A stretch of DNA of 20,767 nt from assembly GCA_023417885.1 (NCBI GenBank), contig JAEZED010000223.1:1-20767 (forward strand). Reading direction: 5' to 3'. The notes under the pieces are model-generated. The model had not been told where the DNA came from, ran no database searches, and worked only from the letters and a program-made list of their open reading frames with translations. This DNA is from Planctomycetota bacterium. GTDB taxonomy: Bacteria > Planctomycetota > Phycisphaerae > Tepidisphaerales > Tepidisphaeraceae. This document shows positions 7,052 to 13,875 of the stretch, piece after piece. Within the stretch, counting starts at the first letter, position 1. Every line of letters begins with the position of its first letter. The translations under genes and the position numbers were made by a program.

Positions 7052-7468
7052 ATGAGCCGGATCCTCATTGCAGTCAGCAGCCCGCTGGCAAGCGAGCGCG
7101 TCGTGACACCGGTGAGCGATCTCGCCCGGCGGTTGAACGCCGAGGTGCTCGTCGTCCACGTCACGCGCCCCACGAGCGGGACGGGAGGCGCGCGCGAGAG
7201 CGGGGACGGGGAGGCGGCCGTCCGGCTGCTGGGGGACAAGATCCGCTCCCGCGGCGTCGCGGTGCAGACACTGCTCATGTTCAGCGACGACGTCGCCCAG
7301 GCCATCATGAACACCGCCGCCGAGCGCGACGTCACGCTGATCGTCCTGGGTCTGACCGGCAAGAACGTCTTCGCCCGCCTGATCGCCGGAAACGTGCCGG
7401 TGGAGCTGATTCGGGACACGAAGATCCCCGTGATGCTGCTCCCGCCGGACTTCCGCGGAACCGTCTGA
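7052..7468 (+). CDS. universal stress protein (UspA family)
   Basis: This 138-residue protein is a single Usp domain, about the usual family length. It begins with the strand RILIAVSS, has the middle strand EVLVVHV, and carries the ATP-binding signature G-x2-G-x9-G at residues 100-113 (GLTGKNVFARLIAGN), followed by VPVELIRDTKIPVMLLP. The signature places it in the nucleotide-binding branch (MJ0577-like). The residue after the third glycine is Asn114 rather than the usual Ser/Thr that contacts the phosphates. This is a small departure that might change ATP binding. It acts in the cytoplasm, probably as a dimer. It follows the membrane protein gene by 34 bp. No clear Shine-Dalgarno is seen before the ATG. 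Confidence 0.88.
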   Translation: MSRILIAVSSPLASERVVTPVSDLARRLNAEVLVVHVTRPTSGTGGARESGDGEAAVRLLGDKIRSRGVAVQTLLMFSDDVAQAIMNTAAERDVTLIVLGLTGKNVFARLIAGNVPVELIRDTKIPVMLLPPDFRGTV

Positions 7469-7588
7469 CCGCCGCACGCATCGATTTCCAGCCCGATTGC
7501 AGGGGATTTGTCACGGCTTCAAGCGACTCTTGCGGACGGTTGTCTTGAACTCGCCGGTCAAATCAGCGTCAATAGAAGGATGATGCGC

Positions 7589-8617
7589 ATGCCAAGGTTG
7601 TCGATTGCTGGCGCCGTTCTCCTGGGCTGGCTCGGGACGATGTCGATCCTCGGCTGCGGGGGCGGCTCCGGGGCTTCCGGCGCGACGAACCTGGCAGTCC
7701 CGCAGGGATTTGCCGTCGACGGGGAGACGGTGCAGGCGTCGGTGCAGGCGCCGCGCGACGCCGCGTTCACGATCTACTGCCTCGACTTCACCGGCCCGAA
7801 CCACGCGGCGGTGGCCGAACAGGTGAGGAAGCAGGTGGAGGAGGTCAGCGGCCTGAAGGACTTCTACCTCGTTCGCGGGGAGAGCCGCACGGTGCTGTAC
7901 CACGGTTTCTACTCGACGTTCGAGGCGTCGGTCGATCGTCGCGAGGCGCAGCGTGCCCAGCAGCATCGCGAGCGTCTGGAGTCGCTGGTGGACGCCAGGG
8001 GCGCCAAGATCTTCCCACGCACGGTGTTCGAGCCGCTGGAGCGCCCGGATCCGCCGGCCCCTGCCGAGTGGGATCTGCGCAACGCCAGCGGACACTGGAC
8101 GCTGCTTGTCGCCACATACACAGACCCGGTTCGCGGCAAGCAGGCGGCGGTGGATTCGGTGCGCGACGCGCGCCAGCAGGGGCTGGAGGCGTTCTACCTC
8201 TTCAAGGATTCGCAGAGCCACGTCTGCGTGGGCACCTGGCCGATCGACGCCATCCGCCGGCAGACGTCGCTGGCGGAGGAGGCGGAGCGGAAGGAGCGCA
8301 CCGGCGCGGTCGATCCGCTGAATCCTCCCACGATCGTGGTGGCGGTCGGAAAGCTGCACGAGCGCTGGAAGAACATGCGTGACCAGTACGGGCGCCCGCT
8401 GGAGCTTTACGAGACGCGGGTCGAAATCCAGGATCCGACCCTCCGCAAGCGGTACGAGTCGCTGGCGTACGTGGTCGATGGGCAGTACCACGGGAGCGAC
8501 TATCCGCTTCTGCTGGAGATTCCGCTCGCGACGGAGCGCGCCGACGCGATTGACAGCAAGCCGATCGAGGACAAGCCGCAGATGGAAGTGGATCCGGCGC
8601 TGCTGAAGCGCTTCTAG
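7589..8617 (+). CDS. lipoprotein with two SPOR-like segments
   Basis: From the chosen start the product (342 residues) opens with a lipoprotein signal: a short basic start (MPRL), a hydrophobic core and SILGCGGGSG, with the Cys as lipid-attachment site. Two segments have the strand-helix-strand layout of SPOR domains: one begins AFTIYCLDFTGPNHAAVAEQ and ends YHGFYST, the other begins WTLLVATYTDPVRGKQAAVD and ends HVCVGTWP. SPOR domains bind denuded peptidoglycan at division sites, so an envelope role is plausible. A third region (HERWKNMRDQYG onward) is unassigned. ATGs at 7580 and 7583 are possible, but the AGAAGG motif at 7574-7579 is best spaced for 7589. The frame is open from 7508. Confidence 0.72.
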   Translation: MPRLSIAGAVLLGWLGTMSILGCGGGSGASGATNLAVPQGFAVDGETVQASVQAPRDAAFTIYCLDFTGPNHAAVAEQVRKQVEEVSGLKDFYLVRGESRTVLYHGFYSTFEASVDRREAQRAQQHRERLESLVDARGAKIFPRTVFEPLERPDPPAPAEWDLRNASGHWTLLVATYTDPVRGKQAAVDSVRDARQQGLEAFYLFKDSQSHVCVGTWPIDAIRRQTSLAEEAERKERTGAVDPLNPPTIVVAVGKLHERWKNMRDQYGRPLELYETRVEIQDPTLRKRYESLAYVVDGQYHGSDYPLLLEIPLATERADAIDSKPIEDKPQMEVDPALLKRF

Positions 8618-8620
8618 CCT
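8615..8620 (+). promoter_or_regulatory. TAGCCT -10-like box for rdgB, leaderless type
   Basis: TAGCCT overlaps the stop codon of the preceding lipoprotein gene and ends 6 nt before the rdgB ATG. No Shine-Dalgarno sequence is present in the 9-nt gap between the genes. This is the weakest of the set because the TAG is also a stop codon. Confidence 0.25.
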
Positions 8621-8626
8621 TCCCTG

Positions 8627-9250
8627 ATGAAGCTTGTCATCGCAACCCGCAATCGCGGAAAGGCGGCGGAGTTCGAGCAGATGCTTTCTGCCGCCGGCCC
8701 GGTGGAGGCGCGCAGTCTCGCGGACGTCGACGATCCCGGCGACTTCGAGCCGGCGGAGACCGGGCGCACCTTTCGCGCCAACGCCTGCCTCAAGGCCTCT
8801 GCGTATGCGCGTCACCTGAAATGCTGGGCCCTGGCCGACGACAGCGGCCTCGCGGTCGATGCGCTGGGGGGGCGCCCCGGCGTGCACTCGGCGCGCTTCG
8901 CGGAGATGGCGGGCGAGGGACGGGGGGATGCGGACAACAACGCCGCCCTGCTGCGCCGGATGCTGGACGTGCCCGAGGCGCAGCGCACCGCCCGCTTCGT
9001 GTGCGTGCTGGCCCTTGCGGACCCGCAGGGACGGATCCTCTACACGGCGGAGGGGGCGGTCGAGGGGACGATCCTGCACGCGCCGCGCGGGAGCAACGGC
9101 TTCGGTTACGACCCGCTTTTCCTCGTGCCGCGCCTGGGCGTCACTACGGCCCAGCTTCCGCCGGAGGAGAAGCACGCGATCAGCCACCGAGGCCAGGCGA
9201 TGCGCCGACTGCGAACCCTCTTGGAGCGGTGCGGGCTGCCCGCCGCCTGA
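8627..9250 (+). CDS. rdgB: XTP/dITP diphosphatase (RdgB/HAM1)
   Basis: The 207-residue protein hydrolyses non-canonical purine nucleotides (XTP, dITP, ITP) to monophosphates and pyrophosphate, keeping them out of DNA and RNA. All family motifs are present: the N-terminal IATRNRGK (residues 5-12), ALADDSGLAVDALGGRPG with the catalytic/metal Asp pair at about 71-72, the SARFA segment, NGFGYDPLF for base recognition, and EEKHAISHRGQA near the C-terminus. Length matches the family. It begins 9 bp after the lipoprotein stop and ends 26 bp before aguB, so it may be co-transcribed with aguB although the functions are unrelated. Confidence 0.95.
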   Translation: MKLVIATRNRGKAAEFEQMLSAAGPVEARSLADVDDPGDFEPAETGRTFRANACLKASAYARHLKCWALADDSGLAVDALGGRPGVHSARFAEMAGEGRGDADNNAALLRRMLDVPEAQRTARFVCVLALADPQGRILYTAEGAVEGTILHAPRGSNGFGYDPLFLVPRLGVTTAQLPPEEKHAISHRGQAMRRLRTLLERCGLPAA

Positions 9251-9276
9251 GGGGGATTTCCCGCGTAAGGTTGTGC

Positions 9277-10200
9277 ATGGCCAGCCGCTCGAAGATCGTG
9301 AAGGTGGGGCTGACGCAGATGGCGTGCACGCCGGACGTGGAGGACAACCGCTTCCGCCAGCTCAACCTGCTCCACAAGTGCGCCGACGAGGGGGCGCAGA
9401 TCCTCTGCACGCAGGAACTCTTCACCACGCAGTACTTCTGCCAGACCGAGGATCACCGCTTCTTCGAGCTGGCCGAGCCGGTTCCCGGGCCGACGACCGA
9501 GCAGCTTCAGAAGCTGGCGAAGGACCGCGGCGTCGTGGTCGTCGGCAGCCTCTTCGAACGGCGCGCGGCGGGGCTCTACCACAACACCGCCGTCATCATC
9601 GACGCCGACGGCTCGCTCATGGGCATCTACCGGAAGATGCACATTCCGGACGACCCGCTCTTCTACGAGAAGTTCTACTTCGCCCCCGGTGACACCGGCT
9701 TCAAGACGTGGCGGACGCGCTACGCCGACATCGGCGTGCTCATCTGCTGGGACCAGTGGTTCCCCGAGGGGGCACGCCTGACAGCGATCAGCGGGGCGCA
9801 GATCCTCTTCTTCCCCACCGCCATCGGGTGGCACCCGCAGGAGAAGATGGAGTACGGCTTCAGCCAGCACGACTCGTGGGAACTGTCGATGCGGGCGCAC
9901 GCGGTGAGCAACGGCTGCTACGTCTGCGCGCCCAACCGCGTGGGGCATGAGTGGATCCTCGACGCCGAGGGGAAGAAGGTGAACGAGGACGGGATCGAGT
10001 TCTGGGGGCAGAGCTTCGTGGCCCGGCCGAACGGGCAGGTGACGGCGAAGGCGAGCGTGGACCGGGAGGAGACGCTGGTCGTGGAGTGCGACCTGAACCA
10101 GGTGGAATTCGCGCGGACGCACTGGCCCTTCCTGCGCGACCGCCGCGTCGATGCCTACGGGGATCTGTGCAAGCGATTTATCGAACCGGTCCAGGGTTGA
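9277..10200 (+). CDS. aguB: N-carbamoylputrescine amidase
   Basis: This 307-residue enzyme of the nitrilase superfamily converts N-carbamoylputrescine to putrescine, CO2 and ammonia, the last step of the agmatine route. The catalytic triad is visible: Glu47 (TQELF), Lys120 (YRKMHIPD) and Cys157 (LICWDQWFPE). The surrounding blocks (PTAIGWHP, NRVGHE, FWGQSFVARPNG) are characteristic of the AguB subgroup rather than other nitrilases. The frame runs further upstream inside rdgB, but the ATG at 9277 has TAAGG (9266-9270) 6 nt upstream and matches the family start. Its partner aguA lies downstream, separated by a repeat array and one unrelated gene. Confidence 0.95.
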   Translation: MASRSKIVKVGLTQMACTPDVEDNRFRQLNLLHKCADEGAQILCTQELFTTQYFCQTEDHRFFELAEPVPGPTTEQLQKLAKDRGVVVVGSLFERRAAGLYHNTAVIIDADGSLMGIYRKMHIPDDPLFYEKFYFAPGDTGFKTWRTRYADIGVLICWDQWFPEGARLTAISGAQILFFPTAIGWHPQEKMEYGFSQHDSWELSMRAHAVSNGCYVCAPNRVGHEWILDAEGKKVNEDGIEFWGQSFVARPNGQVTAKASVDREETLVVECDLNQVEFARTHWPFLRDRRVDAYGDLCKRFIEPVQG

Positions 10201-10220
10201 TGGGGTTGCGGGCATCTCCC

Positions 10221-10451
10221 CCCGGGTGAATGCCGGATATCCCCGGGTGAACGCCCCGTTTCCCGGGGTGAACCCCTCGTATTCCCGGGCATACGCTCCG
10301 GATTCCCGGGTGACCCACCCATATTCCCTGGCGAACGGCTCATATCCCCGGGTGAACACTTCGTTTCCCCGGGCCGACGCCCCGTTTACCCGGGTGAATG
10401 CCCCTGTTTCCCGGGTGAAAGCCGCACATTCCCGGGTGTACGCCGTGGTCA
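10221..10451. repeat. array of eleven 21-bp imperfect direct repeats
   Basis: Eleven units of exactly 21 bp follow each other without spacers, starting at 10221, 10242, 10263 and so on to 10431. The core is CCCGGGTGAAC followed by about ten less conserved bases, usually GCC, then CG/CA, then an AT-rich end (TATT, TTTC). CCCGGG is a perfect palindrome and is intact in nine of eleven units; units 3 (CCGGGG) and 6 (CCCTGG) are exceptions. A decayed twelfth unit (CCAAGGTGAG) may start at 10452. Because 21 is a multiple of three, several frames on both strands stay open and encode heptapeptide repeats such as PRVNAPF. The array fills the aguB to 10520 gap. Confidence 0.93.
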
Positions 10452-10503
10452 CCAAGGTGAGTTCCCCCAGGCTGGTGATGCGGCGAATCGGCCTCTCCTG
10501 CCC

Positions 10504-10509
10504 TATAAT
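10504..10509 (+). promoter_or_regulatory. TATAAT -10 box for the gene at 10520
   Basis: A perfect TATAAT ends 10 nt before the ATG at 10520, directly after the 21-bp repeat array. The predicted transcript would have a leader of only a few bases. No -35 consensus is seen at 10481-10486 (CGGCGA), so an activator bound to the adjacent array is conceivable. Confidence 0.5.
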
Positions 10510-10519
10510 CCAGGCTGCC

Positions 10520-11197
10520 ATGAGCCGCCGACGCACCATTCACGCCCAGGGCGACCTGGACGGCGCCTGCTTCCTGTACAGCGCCGCCAACGCCTATTCC
10601 GCCCTCACCGGGCGCAAGCCGAACCTGGCCCGCTGGGCCCGTGCCATCCAGAACGTGCCCCACCCGGCGGACTTCCTCGACCCCACCTGCGGGACCACCC
10701 TCAACTACGAGCAGGATCCCAATCTCCTCGGCCATGCGCTGGAGACGATCTTCGACGCCGTCGCCACCGACGGCCCGCGCATCGACTTCACCTGGCACCC
10801 CGAAGCCGCCGAGTACACCGACGTCGCCGAGCTCGTGGACAACCGCAGCGTCGCCCTCTTCCGCTACATGGGCAACACCCGCTACGCGCGCGACATGGAT
10901 CACTGGGTCTGCGGCGTCGCGACCCGCCGGCGGACGATCGAGCGGCCGCTGCGGATCTACGTCGCCTGCTCCAGCCGGTGGATCGAAGCCTACCCGGAGA
11001 GCCGCTTCCTCTACCGCGAGCGCCAGCACGCCACCGGGCGGTGGAGCAACGACGTGGTGGTGGACGACGGGCGATCCACCTTCGTCACGGGGTGCGCCTT
11101 CCAGCTTCGCCTCGCGCCGCTGCGCGTGCAGGTGCACCCGCGTCTCACCACCAGCAACCTCCGCCGGCGCCCCAGGCCGCAGGCGACGGGCGACTGA
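10520..11197 (+). CDS. papain-like cysteine peptidase candidate, unknown function
   Basis: I do not recognise a named family for this 225-residue protein, but it shows the order of residues expected of a papain-like or C39-like fold: Gln10 (HAQGD), Cys17 at the start of a helix (GACFLYSAANA), His128 in DHWVCGVA, and a possible Asn178/Asp179 (RWSNDVVV). No signal peptide or membrane segment is seen. The ATG at 10520 is preferred because a TATAAT ends 10 nt before it. The frame is also open back to 10151 through the repeat array, which would add heptapeptide repeats, but this seems less likely. The gene lies between aguB and aguA, and ends 42 bp before aguA. Confidence 0.65.
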   Translation: MSRRRTIHAQGDLDGACFLYSAANAYSALTGRKPNLARWARAIQNVPHPADFLDPTCGTTLNYEQDPNLLGHALETIFDAVATDGPRIDFTWHPEAAEYTDVAELVDNRSVALFRYMGNTRYARDMDHWVCGVATRRRTIERPLRIYVACSSRWIEAYPESRFLYRERQHATGRWSNDVVVDDGRSTFVTGCAFQLRLAPLRVQVHPRLTTSNLRRRPRPQATGD

Positions 11198-11227
11198 GAT
11201 CCCCAAGGCGGTGCGGCGGGCGCGGTC

Positions 11228-11233
11228 TATCCT
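11228..11233 (+). promoter_or_regulatory. TATCCT -10 box for aguA, leaderless type
   Basis: TATCCT ends 6 nt before the aguA ATG at 11240, placing the predicted transcription start on the start codon. There is no Shine-Dalgarno in between. Confidence 0.4.
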
Positions 11234-11239
11234 TCGGGC

Positions 11240-12331
11240 ATGGCCGACATCGACTCCGCCCGCACGCCGCGCGAGCTTGGCTTTCGCTTCCCCGCCGAGT
11301 GGGCGCCGCACAGCGGAACGTGGCTGAGCTGGCCGCGCCCGGAGGGGATCAGCTTCCCCGGCCGCTACGACCACATCGCGCCCAACCTCGCCGCGATCGT
11401 CGGAGAGATCGGCCTGCGCGAGGCGGTGAACATCAACGTCCCCGACGCCGCGTGGGAGGAGCGCGTCGCCGAGCAGCTTCGCCGGGAGAAGGTGCCCGCC
11501 GGCGCGATGGCGCGCGTGCGCTTCTGGCACATCCCGACCAACGAAAGCTGGTGCCGCGATCACGGGCCGGCGTTCGTGCTGCGCAGTGCCGGCGGGAAGA
11601 CCGAGGGGGCCGTCGTCGACTGGGGCTTTAACGCCTGGGGCGGGAAGTATCTGCCGTGGGATGCCGACGACGCCGTCCCCACGCGCGTGGCAGAGAAACT
11701 CGGGCTGCCGCTCTTCGAGCCGAAGAAGCCGGACGGCAGCAGCGTCGTCATGGAAGGCGGCGCCGTAGACTTCAACGGCGAAGGCGCCATCCTCACCACC
11801 GAGGACTGCCTGCTGAACCCCAACCGCAACCCCGGGATGAGCCGCGAGGAGATCGAGCGCTTCCTGCTCGACTACTACGGGCAGGAGCAGGTGCTCTGGC
11901 TGCGCGGGGGGATCGCCGGGGACGACACGGATGGGCACGTCGACGACCTCGCCCGCTTCGTGAACCCGCGCACGATCGTCGTCGGCGTCGAGGAGGACCC
12001 GGCCGACGAGAACCACGCCGTCACGCATGACGCGGCGGAACAGTGCAGGGGCCTGCGCGACCTGCATGGCAAGGGGTTCGACGTCGTGGAGATCCCGATG
12101 CCCGGGGTGTTCGAGATCGAGGGGCAGCGCGTCCCGGCGACGTACGTCAACTTCTACTTCGTGAACGGCGCGCTGCTCGTCCCGGTTTTCGGACACGCCA
12201 ACGACGACAAGGCCCTTGCCATCCTCCAGCGCCTCCTCCCCGATCGGCAGGTCATCGGCATGGACTGCCGCGAGCTGATCTGGGGCCTGGGCGCGATCCA
12301 CTGCCTCACTCAGCAACAGCCGGCATGGTGA
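11240..12331 (+). CDS. aguA: agmatine deiminase
   Basis: The 363-residue protein hydrolyses agmatine to N-carbamoylputrescine and ammonia. It belongs to the guanidine-modifying pentein fold. Key residues are visible: Asp107 in SWCRDHGP, the substrate-binding EGGAVDFNGEG (172-182), His233 in DDTDGHVDD, and the nucleophile Cys355 in GLGAIHCLTQQQPA. Length is standard. With AguB it makes a complete agmatine-to-putrescine route; no arginine decarboxylase is in the window. The ATG at 11240 matches the family N-terminus (LGFRFPAEWAPHSGTWLSWP) and has a TATCCT box 6 nt upstream, so it may be transcribed separately from aguB. Confidence 0.96.
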   Translation: MADIDSARTPRELGFRFPAEWAPHSGTWLSWPRPEGISFPGRYDHIAPNLAAIVGEIGLREAVNINVPDAAWEERVAEQLRREKVPAGAMARVRFWHIPTNESWCRDHGPAFVLRSAGGKTEGAVVDWGFNAWGGKYLPWDADDAVPTRVAEKLGLPLFEPKKPDGSSVVMEGGAVDFNGEGAILTTEDCLLNPNRNPGMSREEIERFLLDYYGQEQVLWLRGGIAGDDTDGHVDDLARFVNPRTIVVGVEEDPADENHAVTHDAAEQCRGLRDLHGKGFDVVEIPMPGVFEIEGQRVPATYVNFYFVNGALLVPVFGHANDDKALAILQRLLPDRQVIGMDCRELIWGLGAIHCLTQQQPAW

Positions 12332-12474
12332 GGAGCGATGGAGCTGGAGGAGCCAAAGATCTTACGGATCGAGAAGAAGCACCCACGGGATTGATTCAAC
12401 CTCTAGAGGCAAGTGCGCGTCGCACGTCCGTGACCCCACATCGCTCGCAGGCTATGCTGCTTTCGAGAGATCTC

Positions 12475-13038
12475 GTGCGACCACTTCGCTATTCCATCAA
12501 CGTCACACTCGACGGCTGCTGCGATCACCAGGCCGTTACCCCGGATGAGGAGTTGCACCGCTACTGGGCCGAACGCCTCGCGGAGGCCGATGTGCTGCTC
12601 TTCGGCCGGGTTACCTACGAGATGATGGAGGCGGCGTGGCGGCCGTCGGCGACGGGGGCGTGGCCCGACTGGATGGACGACTGGATGGTGCCCTTCGCCC
12701 GCACGATCGATGCGGCGAAGAAGTATGTCGTCTCGAGCACGCTCGACCGGGTCGACTGGAACGCGGAACTGCTGGGCGGCGACCTGGCCGAGGCCGTCGA
12801 ACGGCTCAAGCACGAGCCGGGCAACTCGGGGAAGGCGATATCGGTGGGCGGCGTGACGCTGCCGCTGGCACTGGCCAATCTCGGCTTGATTGACGAGTAC
12901 GAGTTCGTCGTGCACCCCATCGTCGCGGGGCACGGGCCGACGCTGCTCGCGGGCCTGTCGAAACCGCTCGACCTGCAGCTCGTGAGCCGGCGGGAGTTCG
13001 GCTGCGGGGTGGTGGCGATGCGCTATAAGCCGCGGTAG
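12475..13038 (+). CDS. RibD C-terminal/dihydrofolate reductase-like protein
   Basis: The product (187 residues) starts with RPLRYSINVTLDG, followed by LFGRVTYEMMEAAW, KYVVSSTLD, and a C-terminal half with SVGGVTLPLALANLGLIDEY and HPIVAGHGPTLL. This is the usual pattern of stand-alone RibD-C/DHFR-fold reductases, which bind NADPH; the substrate is unknown for most members, and this should not be called FolA. A GTG at 12475 gives the typical family start (MRPLRYSINV); an ATG at 12454 would add seven residues. A TATGCT (12453-12458) lies upstream of the GTG. The gene stands alone behind a 143-bp gap that holds a palindrome CCTCTAGAGG (12400-12409). It precedes the cassette-like region. Confidence 0.85.
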   Translation: MRPLRYSINVTLDGCCDHQAVTPDEELHRYWAERLAEADVLLFGRVTYEMMEAAWRPSATGAWPDWMDDWMVPFARTIDAAKKYVVSSTLDRVDWNAELLGGDLAEAVERLKHEPGNSGKAISVGGVTLPLALANLGLIDEYEFVVHPIVAGHGPTLLAGLSKPLDLQLVSRREFGCGVVAMRYKPR

Positions 13039-13364
13039 TTTGGCGGCGTGCACCCAGAGTTGCGCAGCCGTCACCCCGGTCAGCGACGCGGCGACCTCGG
13101 CGGCGTGCGCCCGCCCACGGGTGGCGGCGGCGACGCGGCATGCTAACCTGCGCCCGCGCCCGCCCGTTCGCCGCGACCGAGCCGCTGAGGGGGTCGGGCG
13201 CGGCCACGAGCGCCGAATAGCATGCCACCGGCCGCCGCCTCGTTCCCGCGCCCCCCGCGTGTCCGCGGCAACCCTAGGCCCCGGCCCGCGTTACGGAGTA
13301 CACTCTCCCCGGCGCGGCATGCTCCTAGGCGCGTGCGCAGACTAATCCCTAGTTATGCTGCCCT
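13039..13364. other. gene-free stretch with a large inverted repeat
   Basis: No convincing gene is seen. GGCATGCTA (13137-13145) is perfectly complementary to TAGCATGCC (13218-13226), and inside these CGCGCCCG (13155-13162) pairs with CGGGCGCG (13195-13202), so about 90 bp can form an imperfect cruciform. A third GGCATGCT lies at 13316-13323. A CGTTACGG (13289-13296) resembles the right-hand core of the attC-like sites downstream. The stretch may be the left border of the cassette region. Confidence 0.55.
13354..13359 (+). promoter_or_regulatory. TATGCT -10 box for the DUF2750 gene, leaderless type
   Basis: TATGCT ends 5 nt before the ATG at 13365, without a Shine-Dalgarno in the gap. Gene cassettes usually lack their own promoter, so this is of some interest. 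Confidence 0.4.
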
Positions 13365-13751
13365 ATGTCAACAGCCGGATCACAAGCTTGGGCCTTCTAC
13401 CGGGCGGTCGCGAAGTCGCGCGTGCTCTGGAGCGTCCGCGATGACGACGGTTACCCCGCCCCGCAAACTTCATCCGGCCGCCGGGCGCAGCCATTCTGGT
13501 CGTCGCGGTCGCGCGCCGAGAAGATCATCGCCGCGGTCCCGGATTACGCGGTCTTCCGACCCGACGAGGTGTCTTGGGAGGCGTTCTGCCACGTCTGGGT
13601 GCCGGACCTAGAACGCGACGGAATGTTGGTCGGCGTGAACTGGAGTGGGCCGCACGCAACGGGCTTCGACTTGGAGCCCTCCGAGGTCCAACGTGCCGTC
13701 GAGGCGCTGATCGCCGATCCAACGCTTACGCCGAACGGACCGGGCGTATAA
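13365..13751 (+). CDS. DUF2750 family protein, cassette-borne
   Basis: This 128-residue soluble protein fits the DUF2750 family: AFYRAVAKSRVLWSVRDDDG, then PFWSSRSRAEKIIAAVPDY, FRPDEVSWEAFCHVWVPDLERDG and MLVGVNWSGPHATGFDLEP. The function of the family is not known. The stop codon TAA (13749-13751) is embedded in the left core (GTATAAC) of an attC-like site, which is typical of integron gene cassettes where the gene ends inside its recombination site. Upstream a TATGCT box lies 5 nt before the ATG. The gene is therefore probably mobile or acquired. Confidence 0.85.
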   Translation: MSTAGSQAWAFYRAVAKSRVLWSVRDDDGYPAPQTSSGRRAQPFWSSRSRAEKIIAAVPDYAVFRPDEVSWEAFCHVWVPDLERDGMLVGVNWSGPHATGFDLEPSEVQRAVEALIADPTLTPNGPGV

Positions 13752-13846
13752 CCCGCCGCTGGAGCGGACCGCGGCGGCGGTAAAGTTTCTGGTGGTCGGG
13801 CGTCGCGCGTGCGCCGCCGCGGCCGCTCAACGGCATTACGTTATCT
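13746..13846 (+). other. attC-like recombination site 1
   Basis: The site begins with GTATAAC followed by CCGCCGCTGGAGCGGACC and ends near ACGTTATCT. The inner arms are 13762-13779 and 13812-13828; they pair over 17 bp except for one extrahelical A (A13768) in GGACC. The outer ATAAC (13748-13752) pairs with GTTAT (13840-13844), separated from the inner stem by a mismatched spacer. This R''-L''-loop-L'-R' layout with a single extrahelical base is the hallmark of integron attC sites. The right core departs from the GTTRRRY consensus. Confidence 0.75.
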
Positions 13847-13875
13847 CGCGGGGACGCTTGCGACCTGGCGGCGGC

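Noticed and set aside
7511..9187. Antisense frame of about 558 codons across the lipoprotein gene and rdgB
   Set aside because: Same reason: shadow of two supported genes.
10221..10451. CRISPR array
   Set aside because: Units are 21 bp and contiguous; there are no unique spacers of constant length and no cas genes nearby.
10340..12316. Very long antisense open frame (about 658 codons) on the minus strand across aguA
   Set aside because: It is antisense to the well-supported aguA and the 10520 gene; such frames arise from high GC at third positions, and its translation has no domain-like features.
12338..12394. Tiny 18-residue frame after aguA (MELEEPKILRIEKKHPRD) with AGGAG close before the ATG
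   Set aside because: The spacing of only two bases is poor, it is very short and there is no supporting context.
12475..13038. Reading the reductase-like gene as a third integron cassette (dfr genes are classical cargo)
   Set aside because: No attC-like stem follows its stop codon, and it belongs to the RibD-C-like family rather than to known cassette dfr types.
13040..13345. Plus-strand frame of 101 codons in the gap before the DUF2750 gene
   Set aside because: Composition is Ala/Arg/Pro-rich as expected for non-coding GC-rich DNA, and it contains the inverted repeat; no motif is seen.
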